From Talpa occidentalis (lineage: Eukaryota; Chordata; Mammalia; Eulipotyphla; Talpidae): 64,000 bases of DNA. Made by a program: the position numbers and the translations under genes. The stretch is from assembly GCF_014898055.3 (NCBI RefSeq), contig NW_023605083.1, forward strand, positions 65,961,715 through 66,025,714, read 5' to 3'. The notes under the pieces were generated by a model. That model had not been told where the DNA came from. It saw nothing but the letters and a program-made list of their open reading frames with translations, and did no database searches. Positions 48,251-60,296 of this stretch are shown one piece after another. Numbering within the stretch: the first letter of the stretch is position 1; the number at the start of each line of letters is the position of its first letter.

Positions 48251-48955
48251 CTGGCTTATTTTGCTGAGCATGATCCCTTCCAGCTCCATCCATGTTGCTG
48301 CAAATTGCATGAGTTTATCTTTTTTGATTACTGAGTAATATTCCATGGTGTATATGTACCACATCTTCTTGATCCAATCATGTATTTTTGGGCATTTGGG
48401 TTGTTTCCATAGCTTAGCTATTGTAATAGAAAAATACTGGATGGTCTCACTCATAGCAGGAATTTAGAAAACCTAAATAAGGGACTGGGAAAAAAACAAA
48501 TTATAATAAAGTAAAAATCAAAATCAACAAGCAACTATAAACTAGAGACACACTATGGGGGGGTAGGAGGGAGTAGGATCAAAACAAGGGAGGTGGGAAT
48601 TGTATGGAGACTATAACCAAGATGAAAATGCTTACATTGGGCCTCCCCTAGTGGCGCAGCGGTTGAGCGCTGGGCTGCGAAGCTGCCGGCTGCCGGGCCA
48701 GGGTCCTACATGGCGCGCAGACTTCTCCTGCCGCCCACTGCTTCCCTCAGCAGTATATTTCTTTGGTCTGTCTGTTCTGTTCCCCGCTCTGGCTCTGGGG
48801 AATTATGTCACCCTCCCACGCTTCTGACTGTACCCGGTGCTTGTATAAATAAATAAATAAATCTTAAATAAAAAAAAAAAAGAAAATGTGTACATTGTGC
48901 AAAAATGAAAAATAATACAAAAAAAGTATAAAATAAAAAAAGAATCTATAAAAAA
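48251..48955 (+). mobile_element. L1 insertion with 5' inversion and an internal SINE
   Basis: A 14-bp target duplication atgtttccactttt lies at 48237-48250 and 48956-48969. The segment 48251 to about 48425 is antisense ORF2 3' end; from about 48427 the sense strand resumes at the end of ORF2 (atggtctcactcatagcagg) and runs through the 3' UTR to the A-rich tail. A SINE interrupts the 3' UTR. Twin priming explains the layout. Confidence 0.9.
48639..48881 (+). mobile_element. tRNA-derived SINE, type A, lacking box B
   Basis: The copy goes from 'gaagctgcc' directly to 'ggctgccgggccagggtcc', losing about 29 bases that contain box B in other copies. Box A (tggcgcagcgg), the body and the type A end are intact. 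A 15-bp target duplication gaaaatgcttacatt / gaaaatgtgtacatt lies at 48624-48638 and 48882-48896, in the L1 3' UTR. Confidence 0.93.
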
Positions 48956-48969
48956 ATGTTTCCACTTTT

Positions 48970-51308
48970 TATACCAGTAATTCTATTTTTAAGAAATATA
49001 TTGTAATGAAATGTTTGGGGAACCATGTGCAAAAGAGAATGCTCAAGGATTTCAATAGTTAAATTTTAAATTATAGGAAGGAATTAGAAATAACATATCT
49101 AACAAAAGAGGAGTTAAAGAAATAATGTTACATCCACCTAAATAAGAATGACACAACCATTAAGGTGTTTTTTGCAAAACTGTAATGGCAATGGCCAATG
49201 CTCACCATGTAACATATATAAATATGAAACTGTACAAGCTATAAATTTGGTGATATTATCTAAATTATATTTAAATGTTTGCAAGGAAAAACATAAATTG
49301 TCTTTAGTAACAAAAGCAGCAAAATTCTGAAAATGAAGTAGAGGGGAGAAATCAGGGAAGGAAGGATAGGAGGAGGAGGATGTGACTGAGTATATTCAGA
49401 TTTCCTACTTGAGTCAATTTAAAGTTCTTCAAGAAAATATTTCAAAGTAACAGTAACCGCAATCCAGAAAATCAGAGACATTCTATGATTTGTTCATCCC
49501 ATAAAAAACACCAGTGAAAGCAAAGAGGATGGTCTTGGACATCATGTGCAACCTGTGGTGAGGAATTTTGCTTGGGTTAATTGGAATGTTTATAGGAACT
49601 CTGACCAGCACTGAGGTCTTGGAACACAGTAAACATGCAGAATTAAGATCCCACACTGGCACAGCAAACCAGCTACTGGGAGTCAGGAGGCTGGTGTGCT
49701 GGTCTCTGCTTTGACAGTTCCTTTTAAACAGTAAGCAGGTACCTACACTCCATCCATTGCTGTCTGGTGGCCAGTAATTCTACCTGTAAAATTCTGAAGA
49801 TGGCCTTGGGGAAACTTAAAAACATCCTGCTGTCTGAAAGCCATTAGACATCTCTTGACAGAACTATTTCTGCCTGGAATATCACTGTACTTCATGTCTT
49901 TTTAAAAAACCCAACCATCTTTCTAGCTGGTGCTCTGGTGATGCCTTCTTATGGAAGATTTCCCTGCACCCTTGCCCCCATCCTTTGGGTCAGCCCGAAG
50001 TGAGAGCTCCTCGTCAGGGCTCCCACCACTTTGTCTTTATATTTACCTTTATCGCAACACTTTATAAAATATTCCAAGTATTAAAAGTGACTAAGGCAAT
50101 TATGGCCACCTAACAGCCATTCAATTAAAATAGTGTTTGAAGTTTATTTTGGTCATTAAGATTTCTAAAAAATATTATCTTGAAATTACCTTTACCCCCA
50201 CTTATTCGATTCACCATTTTCAAAGAATTTAGCATTCAAGTGGGACTTTCTTGGAATTCACGGAATGTGGTAGTAGAGGGATATTTTCCTCCAGACTAAA
50301 TTATTTTTCAGTGAGTAAAGCAACAAAAAAGTCAAGGGTGATGCAATGGAACAAAAAACAGAGCAAAAGAGAGAAAGAAAGTCTATCAAGAATGATGTTT
50401 AATTCATTCTGAAATTATTAGCAACAAGCTCACACCTGGTGCAGAGTAGACACTAAATATGTAGTTCTGAGTGTGATCTGAACTGCAGCCACAGTCACAT
50501 TATCTAAAATAATGAGGTTATAATAAAGATCCATTTTCTCAAGAGCCCAAAATAAAGGGCACTCCTTCAACTGTTCTTTCATAATGACTAAAATGGACTC
50601 CTTTGCAACCGCTCCATGGCAAAGCCATGAAATCACCAGTGGGGGCTTGGGTCATTATTCTAGAAATGTTTTTTTCGATTGTGCTGTTCCCAAACCATAG
50701 CCAAAACAAGCTGTCTTATTCCCTGAGGCACCGGCCATTGCTCACCAACCCTGAGTATACACACGCATAAATCTCAAGGGGAGGAAACATATTTAAAGAA
50801 TTTATACGTATTTAGATCTTCAAAGTTGTTTGGTTTTGAGGTAAACAAGATAGGGCTGTGCAAAGAGATGGGAACGTTTAGGGGAGGAAATGTGTGTGCA
50901 TGTGCTTTGGTGAAGACGGAACCACTCTTTGAAGTATCCTCAGAGTATTCTCAGAAGTATTCTGGAAGTGTTGTGAAAGAAGACTTGGGCATTGACAAGA
51001 CTTCTCAAGGTATGAATTCTCATCAGTGAAAAGCACATTCACCTCTGTATCTAGTTCTGTGATCCTATGGAGAGAAACTAGCTGCAGTTCATTGTAATTG
51101 TATAAACTCACTGGACGGGAGGAGCCCTGGGCTGGTGGCAGTGACAGCTAGTGTACCACTCACCTTCCACGTGATGCTGAGCTGATTACCCTCTGGACCT
51201 CATTTCCCTGTCTGTGACTTTTCTATAATCCAATGATTATATATTAAATCCATACACATATACACATAGATGTATACACACATAATTATGGAATCTATTC
51301 AATGATTA
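48970..51308. other. Unassigned non-coding sequence
   Basis: No gene or recognisable repeat over about 2.3 kb. Confidence 0.45.
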
Positions 51309-51475
51309 TCTAACTTTACCTCTATGTCTGTGTCTATCTATACTTGCATCTCTGCATTTCTATCTCTGTATCTACATCTATCTACATGTATCTACCTTGA
51401 CATTTCTTTCTGTCAGTCTGTCTCTGTCTGCCTGCCTGCCTACCTGTCTATCTGCCTGCCTATCTATCTAGAAAA
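51309..51475 (+). repeat. Degenerate tetranucleotide satellite (TCTA/TCTG/TGCC)
   Basis: The sequence shifts from TCTA-like units to TCTG and CTGC/CTAC units, then back to TATC. All are imperfect. Confidence 0.85.
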
Positions 51476-51689
51476 TAAAATAGCACATCAAGGTGTTCAA
51501 CAAACAAGATTTCTTTCCTTCCATACATTTGTTTTCCATCTGGTAAACTTCAGGACATACTGCTCACCAAATGCTCACCTGCAAACAAACTCTTTCATAT
51601 CATGGTACCTGAATCCCTCTGTGGTCCTACCATTTGCAACAACTTCATGGCTGACTCATTACAAGATGTCTGTGATTCTCTAAATGCAT

Positions 51690-52130
51690 GGCAAGGTCCA
51701 AGCTCAGGCTTTTATTTTTGCTGCAGCCTCTGAGAATGCTTTTTCCCAATTTCTATGCTTGAAAAATTGCCTGGCAAAATAAAGGATCCCCAGCACAATA
51801 TGAATTTCAGATAAGCAAAAGAAAGTATTTTAGTGTAAGTTTGTCCTAAATATTGCATGAGACATGCTCTATTTCCATTTGCTAATCCTGAAGACTATAT
51901 CCGTCTGCTCAATGCCCATGTTATCTTTCAAAACACAAGTGAAAGGTCACATCCTCTCTACTGCCCCTCTAATCCTGTCCTCCCCTTTCCTTGAGAGTTT
52001 ATTCATCCTTTCTCTATGTGGTTCATGTCTGTCCTTGCATACATGATAGAACTTGCATGTGCTATTACAACACATCTGTATCTACCTATGTCCTTACCTC
52101 TTTTATCCCCATTTACACAAGAAACAATGA
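51690..52130 (+). repeat. L2 LINE relics
   Basis: 'aagctcaggcttttattttt', 'aagtgaaaggtcacatcctc' and 'ttgagagtttattcatcctt' resemble sense L2 pieces. Confidence 0.5.
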
Positions 52131-52294
52131 ATCCCTTCAGCTTTCAAAAACACAGTTTTTCAACCTATGTCCTACTTCCCACCCCACTCTTTTACAGGAG
52201 ACCACACTTGCTGGCTTTCCCTGCCCCTCACAACTGCTCTACCTCATTCTCCTTGCAGACACAGGGCAATTGTGTTCCTCTTTTGCTTTGCGTG

Positions 52295-52400
52295 CGTGCT
52301 GTCTCTCTCTCCCTCTCCCCCTCTCTCTCTTTCTTTCTCATTTCTTTCCTCTTTTGATCTCTTTCCCCCCTTCTTATTCTTCAGTTTACTTTTTCAGTAT
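52295..52400 (+). repeat. Polypyrimidine (TC-rich) tract
   Basis: Runs of TC, CCCCTC and TTTC. This explains the Leu/Ser/Phe-rich open frames seen here. Confidence 0.9.
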
Positions 52401-53014
52401 CTTGCTCTTTGATGTGAACAGACTTAAGTCCCACATCTGCAGTTCCAGCCTAGATTCTTCATTTGTGTCCCTATAATGGCTAGTTGACACTTCTTCTTGG
52501 CCACATCACAAGCACCTCAGGCTTAGTGTGCCAAAAAGGATCTGTTCATCTCTCTCTTCACTTCTCTTCCTTCCTCGGTCCTGAAAATTCCACCTCCACT
52601 GACACTAACTTGTCTAGGAGTTTATGTGTCCTGGGGGTGAGTGTACCCCATTTCCCACTAACCCTACTCATCCTCCACATCTGAGCTCTACTCTCACTTC
52701 CTCAAAGAGACCTTGTTATTTTTAACAGCAGATTGGGAGCTGTTCTCCTGTTATATGCTCACCCAGTATGCCACACCTCTGCCTCACACCACAGCACTGA
52801 ACACAATTCAGACAATGCACTTACTTGGGTGGCATGTCTGTCACTTTATATGGCCCTGGAGGTGAGGATTACCTCTATTCTAGGCATTGCCTCTTCATTG
52901 CCTAGAGTAGCATTTGACTCATATGTAAATTGGATTTTTGAATGAATGAACGAGTGACAATTTACTTGCTTTTCTCCTTCCTTATAAGTTCTTTGCATAT
53001 CGTATATTTGTGTT
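52401..53014. other. Unassigned sequence, probably old L2 in part
   Basis: 'tcacttcctcaaagagacct' and 'tgaatgaatgaacgagtgac' are L2-like; the rest is unassigned. Confidence 0.4.
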
Positions 53015-53265
53015 CTGCATGGCCTAGTGATTGAAAATGCAGGCTTTGGGATTCTTCAGGTATGAATTCACATTAGTGTGACAACTAATATGATTATGCT
53101 CAAATTACCTCATCTTGTTAAACCTCATTTTCGTCATTTGTTTAGGGGCCATAATAATACATAACTCATAAAGCTGTTAAGAAGATGCAATTAGAGGCAT
53201 GTTAAATTCATGAGAATATTGGTGCATAGTTCATTAAATGTGCATAGTTCATAGATGTGAGCTAA
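53015..53265 (+). repeat. MIR SINE relic, nearly full length
   Basis: 'catggcctagtgattgaaaa', 'gcaggctttgggattc', 'ctcaaattacctcatcttgt' and 'aaagctgttaagaagatgca' follow MIR order over the whole element. Confidence 0.7.
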
Positions 53266-53783
53266 CATTGATTTTTATCATTTATTTTATTTTTAAAAAA
53301 ACCCTCAACTCCCACCCAATTCCATTATGTTCTAGCTAAGAATGTAACTGTACAACTCTAATGTCAAATTATTTTGAAATAAAGAAGATGTGTGAATGGA
53401 AACAAAAATCAAACAAAAGATATTAAAAGCTCTTCAAAAAGAGGTGAAGAGCAAGACCTCTTCTGAAACTAAAAAAATTGCATACTTTAAAAACTAATAA
53501 TGTGCAAAGAACAGAGTTCAAGGGAAATAAATGACATAACTTCTCCATAGTAACAATTCACATATTCCTCCAGAACTTCAGAGTAATTACTAAAGTAATA
53601 GATTGGCCATTGAAGGGCTTATTTGTCTAGAACAGATGTGCACAGGCCACATTCAATGTTAATTACTGGTTGGGGTGCATTATACTCTTTGAAATACAGA
53701 GAACTGTTATTATTTTCAAAAGCCTTGTTAGAGCAATCAGTCCTTGTGAAATTCCAGGACCAACTATAAACACATCAGATTTA

Positions 53784-53849
53784 CTGAGATGACCAACCAT
53801 CTTTTACTCAAATTTTCTGAGATGACCAACCATCTTTTATTCAATATGG
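53784..53849 (+). repeat. 33-bp tandem duplication
   Basis: ctgagatgaccaaccatctt begins at 53784 and again at 53817, with the rest of the 33-bp unit nearly identical. Confidence 0.92.
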
Positions 53850-53937
53850 CTTTTTGATATTTTTCTATTGTCTCGCCAAATATTTTTACCAGTAAACTTG
53901 AAAAAATTTAATATGTTGCCATCTTTCATGTTCCATA

Positions 53938-54715
53938 GGTATTTTTTTAATTGAAGTAACAACTCATTTTAGCATTCTGTAAGTTTCAGGTATGCATCAC
54001 TGAGAACCCTTATAGTGGTGCTCATACCACATTCAGTTCACTGATAGAAGTCCAAATACATCTTTTACTAATGCAAAAATGATCCAACCACTACAGAAAG
54101 CTGTGTGGAGGACCCTAAAACTACTAAAAATGGAGCTACCATATGCCCCAGTAAACCTACTCCTAGGAATATATACAAAGGTCAAAAAAACATTAATCTG
54201 AAAGGAAACCTGCACTCCTATGTTTATTGCAGCACTATTTACAATAGCTAAGATAGGGAAACAACCTAAATGTCCCCAAACAGATGACTGCATCAAGAAG
54301 ATGTGATATAGATACACAATGGAATACTATTCAGGAATCAAAAAAAAAAAATAAACTCATACCATATACAGCAACATGGATGGAGCTGGAAGGGATCATA
54401 CTCAGTGAAATAAGTCAGCAGGAAAAAGAAAAATATCGGATGATCTCATTTATAGGAGGAATATAGGGGAACCAAACAAGGGATCAGGTGAAAAAAGACA
54501 GAACTAGCAGGTAAACTATAAATTGGAGATATTCAGCAGGAGAAGGGGAAGGAGATGGATCAAATCAGGGGAGGGAAGAGCACTAGAGAGTATGATGAAG
54601 GTTCACAGGTGTCTTGGTGGTGGGAATTTTCTGGGGGTTACACCTGAAAGGAGAAATCAAACTTGTACAAAAATGAACACTGATGTAAAAATATATAAAT
54701 AAATTAAAAATAAAA
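53938..54715 (+). mobile_element. L1 fragments, older subfamily
   Basis: From about 54080 to the tail at 54715 this is sense L1 ORF2 3' end and 3' UTR (aaagctgtgtggaggaccct, ttgcagcactatttacaata). The frame is broken by stops and an A11 run (54342-54352). The 3' UTR differs from that of the younger L1s (agcaggagaaggggaaggag). The stretch 53938-54030 looks like antisense L1 3' end (ttaattgaagtaacaactca), possibly a separate copy or an inverted part. Confidence 0.75.
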
Positions 54716-54889
54716 CCAATATATCCTTCACTATAACACAGTCCCCTTTAATGCTTTCATATTTGGATGTACCAGTCTGTGAAAATTAAGTGAGGACAAA
54801 TTAAAAGACTTGTGTCTATGTCTCCTTTTAAAGAAGAATGATTAGATTTGGGTCTAGGAATGGATCCAAGTAGAGAATATGCCTTACCA

Positions 54890-55020
54890 TTTATTTAGCA
54901 AACGCTTTGTGCTCTGAGCTTATTAGGAACTTTCATAAGTATCACACTTAATCCTCACCATGATCTTGAACGATGATCTCATTTTAAAGATGGGGAAGCA
55001 AAGTTTCAGATAGATTAAGT
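54890..55020 (-). repeat. MIR SINE relic
   Basis: 'aatcctcaccatgatcttga' and 'ttttaaagatggggaagcaa' fit antisense MIR. A SINE follows directly. Confidence 0.6.
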
Positions 55021-55033
55021 TCAAGATTGAACT

Positions 55034-55261
55034 TAAAGCTGTCCGCAGCTTCTGCAATGCCGGTTCGATCCCCGGCCACCTGGCGAGGGCTCCACATGGC
55101 ACGCAGACCTCTCCTGCAGCCCACTGCTCCCCTCAGCAGTGTACTTTGTCAGTCTGCCTGCTCTGCTCTGCTCCCCGCTCTGCCTCTGGTGAATTCTCTC
55201 ACCCTCCTGCACTTCTCACTGTACCCAGTGCTTGTATAAGTAAAATTAAAAAAAAAAAAAA
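55034..55261 (+). mobile_element. tRNA-derived SINE, type A, 5'-truncated
   Basis: The copy begins at 'aagctgtccgcag', so box A is missing, while box B ggttcgatcc is intact. Type A end 'cttctcactgtacccagtgc' and an A tail follow. No clear target duplication was found. Confidence 0.88.
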
Positions 55262-56015
55262 TTGGCTAAATATTGTGTGACCCAGTGAAAAGTGAAAATG
55301 CATGACTCCTTGTTCAAGAATTATGTAGAGTATCAAGAGGCAGCAGCTGTATTTTAAACTAAGCATGGACTCTCTCTATTGAATAAAATTTAAGTTTTGA
55401 TTTCTGCACCTCTGAAACTCCTAAGTCTATTAGTCCCCACTCATCCTCGCCACCTCCATTTATTTGTTTAGCTGTTTAAACTACTCTTGTTATATGTGAT
55501 GGGAGACCTCTTCAATTTTCAAAATGTGATTGTTTCCATTTGAAGGCTTTGGAAATGTGTTGATGGCTGAGGTGGGCAAGAACCCAATACCTTACTTCTA
55601 TTTTGCTTGCTAATTCTGAAGGGATGTATTCATGTCAGTCAGCTCATTTCTATGTTTTGAGCATAAAAATATTATTTCTGAGACTTAATGTTCACAGAAA
55701 GCTTACTAGAAATGCCTTTTAAATATAGTTGACAAAATTTCTGTTGGAGTCAGTCACATTCTAGAACTACACAGCTTTGAAACAGAAGTAATATTAGTGA
55801 TAACTCAGTCACTCAATCCTTTTTCTGTCTTGTGGTTGTTGTTTTATGTTATTTTTTATCATAAACAAACTCAGGTCAGAAAAATCAACAAGTAGCCCAA
55901 GGTCTTCCTGTAAATTAATGGTAAATATAGGACAATTCAAGTATCTTAAACTAGAAATATGAGTGAGTTGCTGGTATCAAGACCATATCATTCCCTGTTC
56001 ATAGGTTCTTCAACC
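55262..56015. other. Unassigned non-coding sequence
   Basis: No gene or repeat was recognised. Confidence 0.45.
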
Positions 56016-56029
56016 ATAGATATGTTTTG

Positions 56030-56288
56030 GAGCCTCCCTGGGTTGAGCACAGCACTGTAAAGCTGTCTTCAGCCCTGAAGATTGGGTTCAATTCCCGGCC
56101 AGCCAAGAAGATTCCCACATGGTGTGGCAGACCTCTCTTGTTGTGCCCGCTGCTTCCCTCAGCAGTGTATTTTGGTTGTCTGCCTGTTCTGCTCCCCGCT
56201 CTATCTCTGGTGAATCCTCTCACCCTCCCGTGCCTCTGGCCTATACCCCAACTCTTATATAAAAATAAATAAATCTTTAAAAAAAAGA
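56030..56288 (+). mobile_element. tRNA-derived SINE, type B, box A deleted
   Basis: 'gcctccctgg' joins directly to 'gttgagc', dropping about ten bases of box A. Box B region ggttcaattcc, 'cttccctcagcagtgta' and type B end 'cctctggcctatacccca' are present. A 14-bp target duplication atagatatgttttg lies at 56016-56029 and 56289-56302. Confidence 0.93.
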
Positions 56289-56485
56289 ATAGATATGTTT
56301 TGATTAGCAATAACATTTAAAAAAAATACTGTGTATAGAAGCTAAGATTTTGAGAAGACCAAATTCCTGCTATATGCCTCTCACTCTGAAACATGGAAAG
56401 ATGGTGTCTGGGTCACCCTGGATGGAGTGGGCACCCTTTGAAGACTACATAACATGCTACTTGATGCTTGCATGCTTGAATTCTT

Positions 56486-57204
56486 TTTTTTTTATTCTCT
56501 ATATTAAACCTTTTTTTGTATTTTTTTATTAAATTATCTTATTTTATATAATTCTTACATCATTTTTCATTTTTGTACAATGTACACATTTTCATTTTGG
56601 TTATATTCCCCATAAAATTTCCACCCCCCTTATTCTTACCCTAATCTCTCCTCTACTCCCCCCACCCCCCACCATAGTGTATCTCTGGTCTATAGTTGCT
56701 TGTTGATTTTGATTTTTACTTTATTGAAATTAGTCTTTTTCCTGGTCCCTTATTTAGGTTTTCTAAATTCCTGTTATGAGTGAGACCATCTGGTATTTTT
56801 TTCTTTTTTTCTTTCTGGCTTATTTTGCTGAGCATGATCCCTTCCAGCTCCATCCATGTTGCTGCAAATTGCATGAGTTTATATTTTTTGATTGCTGAGT
56901 AATATTCCCTTGTGTATATGGACCACATCTTCTTGATACAGTCATCTATTTTTGGGCATTTGGGTTGTTTCCACAGCTTAGCTATTGTAAATAGTGCTGC
57001 TATAAACATAGGGGTGAAGGTGCCCTTTTGAATTAATGTTTCTGTGTCCTTTGGGTAAATACCTAGGAGTAGAGTTGCTGGATCATATGGAAGCTCTATC
57101 TTTAGTATGTTAAGAAATCTCCACACAGCTTTCCATAGTGGTTGGACCATTTTGCACTCCCACCAGGATTAATGGATTAAAGAACTAGACATAAAACCTG
57201 AAAC
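56486..57204 (-). mobile_element. L1 insertion, antisense, with short 5' inversion
   Basis: A perfect 15-bp target duplication catgcttgaattctt lies at 56471-56485 and 57205-57219. The antisense 3' UTR and ORF2 C-terminal segment run to about 57167, where the strand flips: 'taatggattaaagaactaga' and 'cataaaacctgaaac' (57171-57204) is sense L1 from further upstream in ORF2. Twin priming fits. Confidence 0.9.
56716..57150 (-). pseudogene. L1 ORF2 C-terminal fragment
   Basis: The remnant reads through MEYYSAIKK-like and TWMELEGIMLSKISQ residues to the ORF2 end, as in the fragment at 10400-10953. All catalytic domains are absent. Its 5' edge coincides with the inversion junction of the L1. Confidence 0.85.
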
Positions 57205-57219
57205 CATGCTTGAATTCTT

Positions 57220-58489
57220 AATTTGGGTGGACAGTGGATACATAAAGCTGTCTCAAGATATCCAGTATTTCTGAAATTCTCATTAACTGCTGTTGGGAAA
57301 GGCTTTCATTGCTGCAAAATAAACAGGAACTGAAAAAAGGATGCTGTCTTCTGTTCCTGGGAAAAGATAGCCATACAAACAGCTCTCCAACCCAAAAGGG
57401 ACTTTACCATGCCAGGTATGGAGTGGTTCTTTGATTTTCTGAATTTTCTGTCCACTGGTAAGCAAGTGTTGAGACTGTTTAGGACATATTTTTAGTGTGC
57501 TCTGTAGATACTACACTATTCAGAGAAATGCCCTTGCCTCTAATGACTCTACCATGAAATCCTGACCCTATTCTCCTAAGCAAACTTGCTACTAAAGAAC
57601 TAGTAACAGCAGGCACACAATATGTTCATGCTGAGTTTTTTGACATATGTAAACTAACACTATGAATGAAAACACTGGTAACTTGGTTTATTTAGTAGTT
57701 TGTGATTTAAAAGCTGAATTTCAGGGACATCTAACTCAGGTCAAGCCTGCTAGAAAACTGAATTATCTCATAAATATTTATTGAGTTTATACCATGCCAG
57801 TCATGTGCTAGAATTCAGCTCGATAATCCCAGGCAACCTAAAGTTCATCTCATTTTTATTCCCAGCACATGACTTAACTGAGAATTCCCAATGTCACCAA
57901 GAAATTTTCCTTTCTTCGTTACCTCAGTATTTATCTGTATGACTCAATGGACCTGTGAATTCTAGACTGGGTTGGGATATCATCCATCCCAGTGTTTCAT
58001 AAAATGAGATAGGTTCATTAATAGTTGTACATAAGGCAATTTGGGGATGAAAACTTAAAAAAAATAACAATTTATCAAACCATACAGTGTGCTGACTATT
58101 GTGATGGAGGTAAGTCCAAAATCTAAGCCTGCTTTGGCAAGTGAGAAGTAATTCACTTAGATCTACAACAGGATTCTCAAGTCTAGAGGCAGTTTGATGA
58201 GTAGAAATAAGAATCAATTCTGGTTTCTAGTCCCCTCTATCTGCCGATGTTCTATTGTTCTTTCTCCCCTTTGTGTTCTGAACTGAGGTGTCAGGAGAAC
58301 CTTCCTCATGGGGATAACATCTAGATGACACAGTATCTATAGTCTGATAACCCCCCAACACATTTATCTCTACCTAGAACCATTTCAAAATTCAGAGGTT
58401 TATATCTTACTATATTCTCAGTGTCTCCTCTTGTATATCTAATATTTATCTCAAAATGAACTGTCCAAATTGAGTTCTTTCATGACTCC
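57220..58489. other. Unassigned non-coding sequence
   Basis: A short L2/MIR-like stretch (aaatatttattgagtttata) lies near 57772. No gene was recognised. Confidence 0.45.
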
Positions 58490-59300
58490 TCAAACTACTC
58501 TCCACCCTCAGTCTTTACCATTTCAATAAATGGAAACTCCTTTCTTCTGATTGTTCAAATCCCAAGCTTAGCAGTTGTTTTGCATTCTCTTTTAATCCTC
58601 ACATCTCACCCAACCAAACAGCAAACTTCATTGGCTTTGACTTCAAATAAATCTAGACTCCAGTTTTCTCATATCTCATATCTACACAGTTACATATTGG
58701 TGTAAGTATCTGTCATCTCCAGAGTTAATGGACTAACTCTATTTCAGTCCTTTATACCCTTACTGTTTATTCTCAGCAAAGGTCTCACTAATCAGAATTT
58801 ACACTCAACAACCTGACTTTTAAAAGTCAGATAATATTGCTCGATATCTTTAAATGGATTCCAATTTCACTTAGAATAAAAGCTGAAATCCCTGCAATGA
58901 CCTATAAGGCCACATAATTTAACCCTCATTCCACCATTCACTCCTTTCACTTTCTGTGCTGAAGCCACACTGGCCTCCAACTTTTCCCAAAGTGCCTTAG
59001 CATACTTCCATTTAAGTCATTGAACAAATTTTCCCATCTGTCTGGAATATTCCTCTACCACATTTATGTATAGATTCTTTCCTCCCTAGTTTTTCCTCAC
59101 ATCTCTGCCCAAACATCAACTCATCAGTCTGTAGAAAGCATCCTCCATGCCTTGATTTTTCCCCAATGCATATTTATCCTCTGATATTACATATATATTT
59201 GCTTATTTGTCTATTAGGAAAAAGGCAGGGAGTTGTCTGTTTTGGGCACTAATACATCCTCTGTGCCTGGGCCATAGTAGCTGATCGCTAAATATTTAGG
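58490..59300 (+). repeat. Long L2 LINE relic
   Basis: About 0.8 kb in L2 order: 'aatcctcacatctcacccaa', 'ctgcaatgacctataaggcc', 'ctgaagccacactggcctcc', 'catctgtctggaatattcct', 'agggagttgtctgttttggg' and 'gcctgggccatagtag'. Confidence 0.7.
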
Positions 59301-60027
59301 GGAAAAAATAGAAAAATTACTGACAGGAAGATAATTTTACTTCCTATTTTCTTTTTGAATCCCAAAGTTATTTTCCACAGAAACAGAAAAAAAAAAAAAA
59401 ACAAAACACAATTTGCATGGAACCACAAAAACCCAACTAGTCAAAACAATTCTGAGAAAGTAGGTCAAAATTGGTGGCACCACATTTATGATTTAAACTA
59501 AATTATAAAATTATATAATCAAACAGTATAGTCCTGGCATAAAAAGAGACAAAAAGAGCAATGGAACAGAATCAAGAGATCAGAAAGAGACCCCGATACA
59601 TATATTCAAATAATACTTGACAAGGGAGTTAAGAGGACTCAATGGGAGAAGAACATTCTCTTCAATAAACTGTGTAGAGAATACTGGAAACCACATAAGA
59701 ACAGTGGAGTCGTATTTTACACCACTCACAATACTTAAACACAATACTTAAATACTTAAACATAACAGTTCCTAGAGGAAAATATAGGGAAAAGGATTAG
59801 TGATATTAGTTTTAGCTATAACTTTTCAGATACGACAACAAAACACAAGCAACAAATATAAAAATATTAATAAGTGGGACTATATCAAGCTAAAAAGCTT
59901 CTGCACAGCAAAAGAAAGAATTAACAAAATGAAGAGGCAAACTGTTGAATGGAAAAGATATTTATAAAACATGTGTTTGATAAGGTGTTAACATCCAAAA
60001 CACAGCATTCATAAATCTCAAAGGGAG

Positions 60028-60296
60028 GGGCCTCCCTGGTGGTGCAAGGGTTTAAGACGCAACCTATGAAGCTTTCTGCAGCCTCTGCAGCACGAGTTCG
60101 ATTCCCGGCCTGGGAGATACCCACATGGTGCAGCAGACCTCTCCTGACTCGCCTGCTGCTCCCCTCAGCAGTGTATTTCAGTCAATCTGCCTGTTCTGTT
60201 CCCCACTCTGTCTCTGGTGAATCCTTTCACCCCCCACACCTCTGGACTGTGGCCCAGTTCTTGTATGCATAAATAAAAAAAAATCTTTAAAAAATT
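60028..60296 (+). mobile_element. tRNA-derived SINE, type B
   Basis: Head 'gggcctccctggtggtgcaa', box B gttcgattcc, 'ctcccctcagcagtgta', type B end 'cctctggactgtggcccagt', AATAAA and AATCTTT. Target duplication tcaaagggag lies at 60018-60027 and 60297-60306. Confidence 0.93.

Noticed and set aside
51991..52476. Leu/Ser/Phe-rich frames of up to 161 codons
   Set aside because: They come from a TC-rich low-complexity tract and old L2 sequence; several overlapping frames are open at once.
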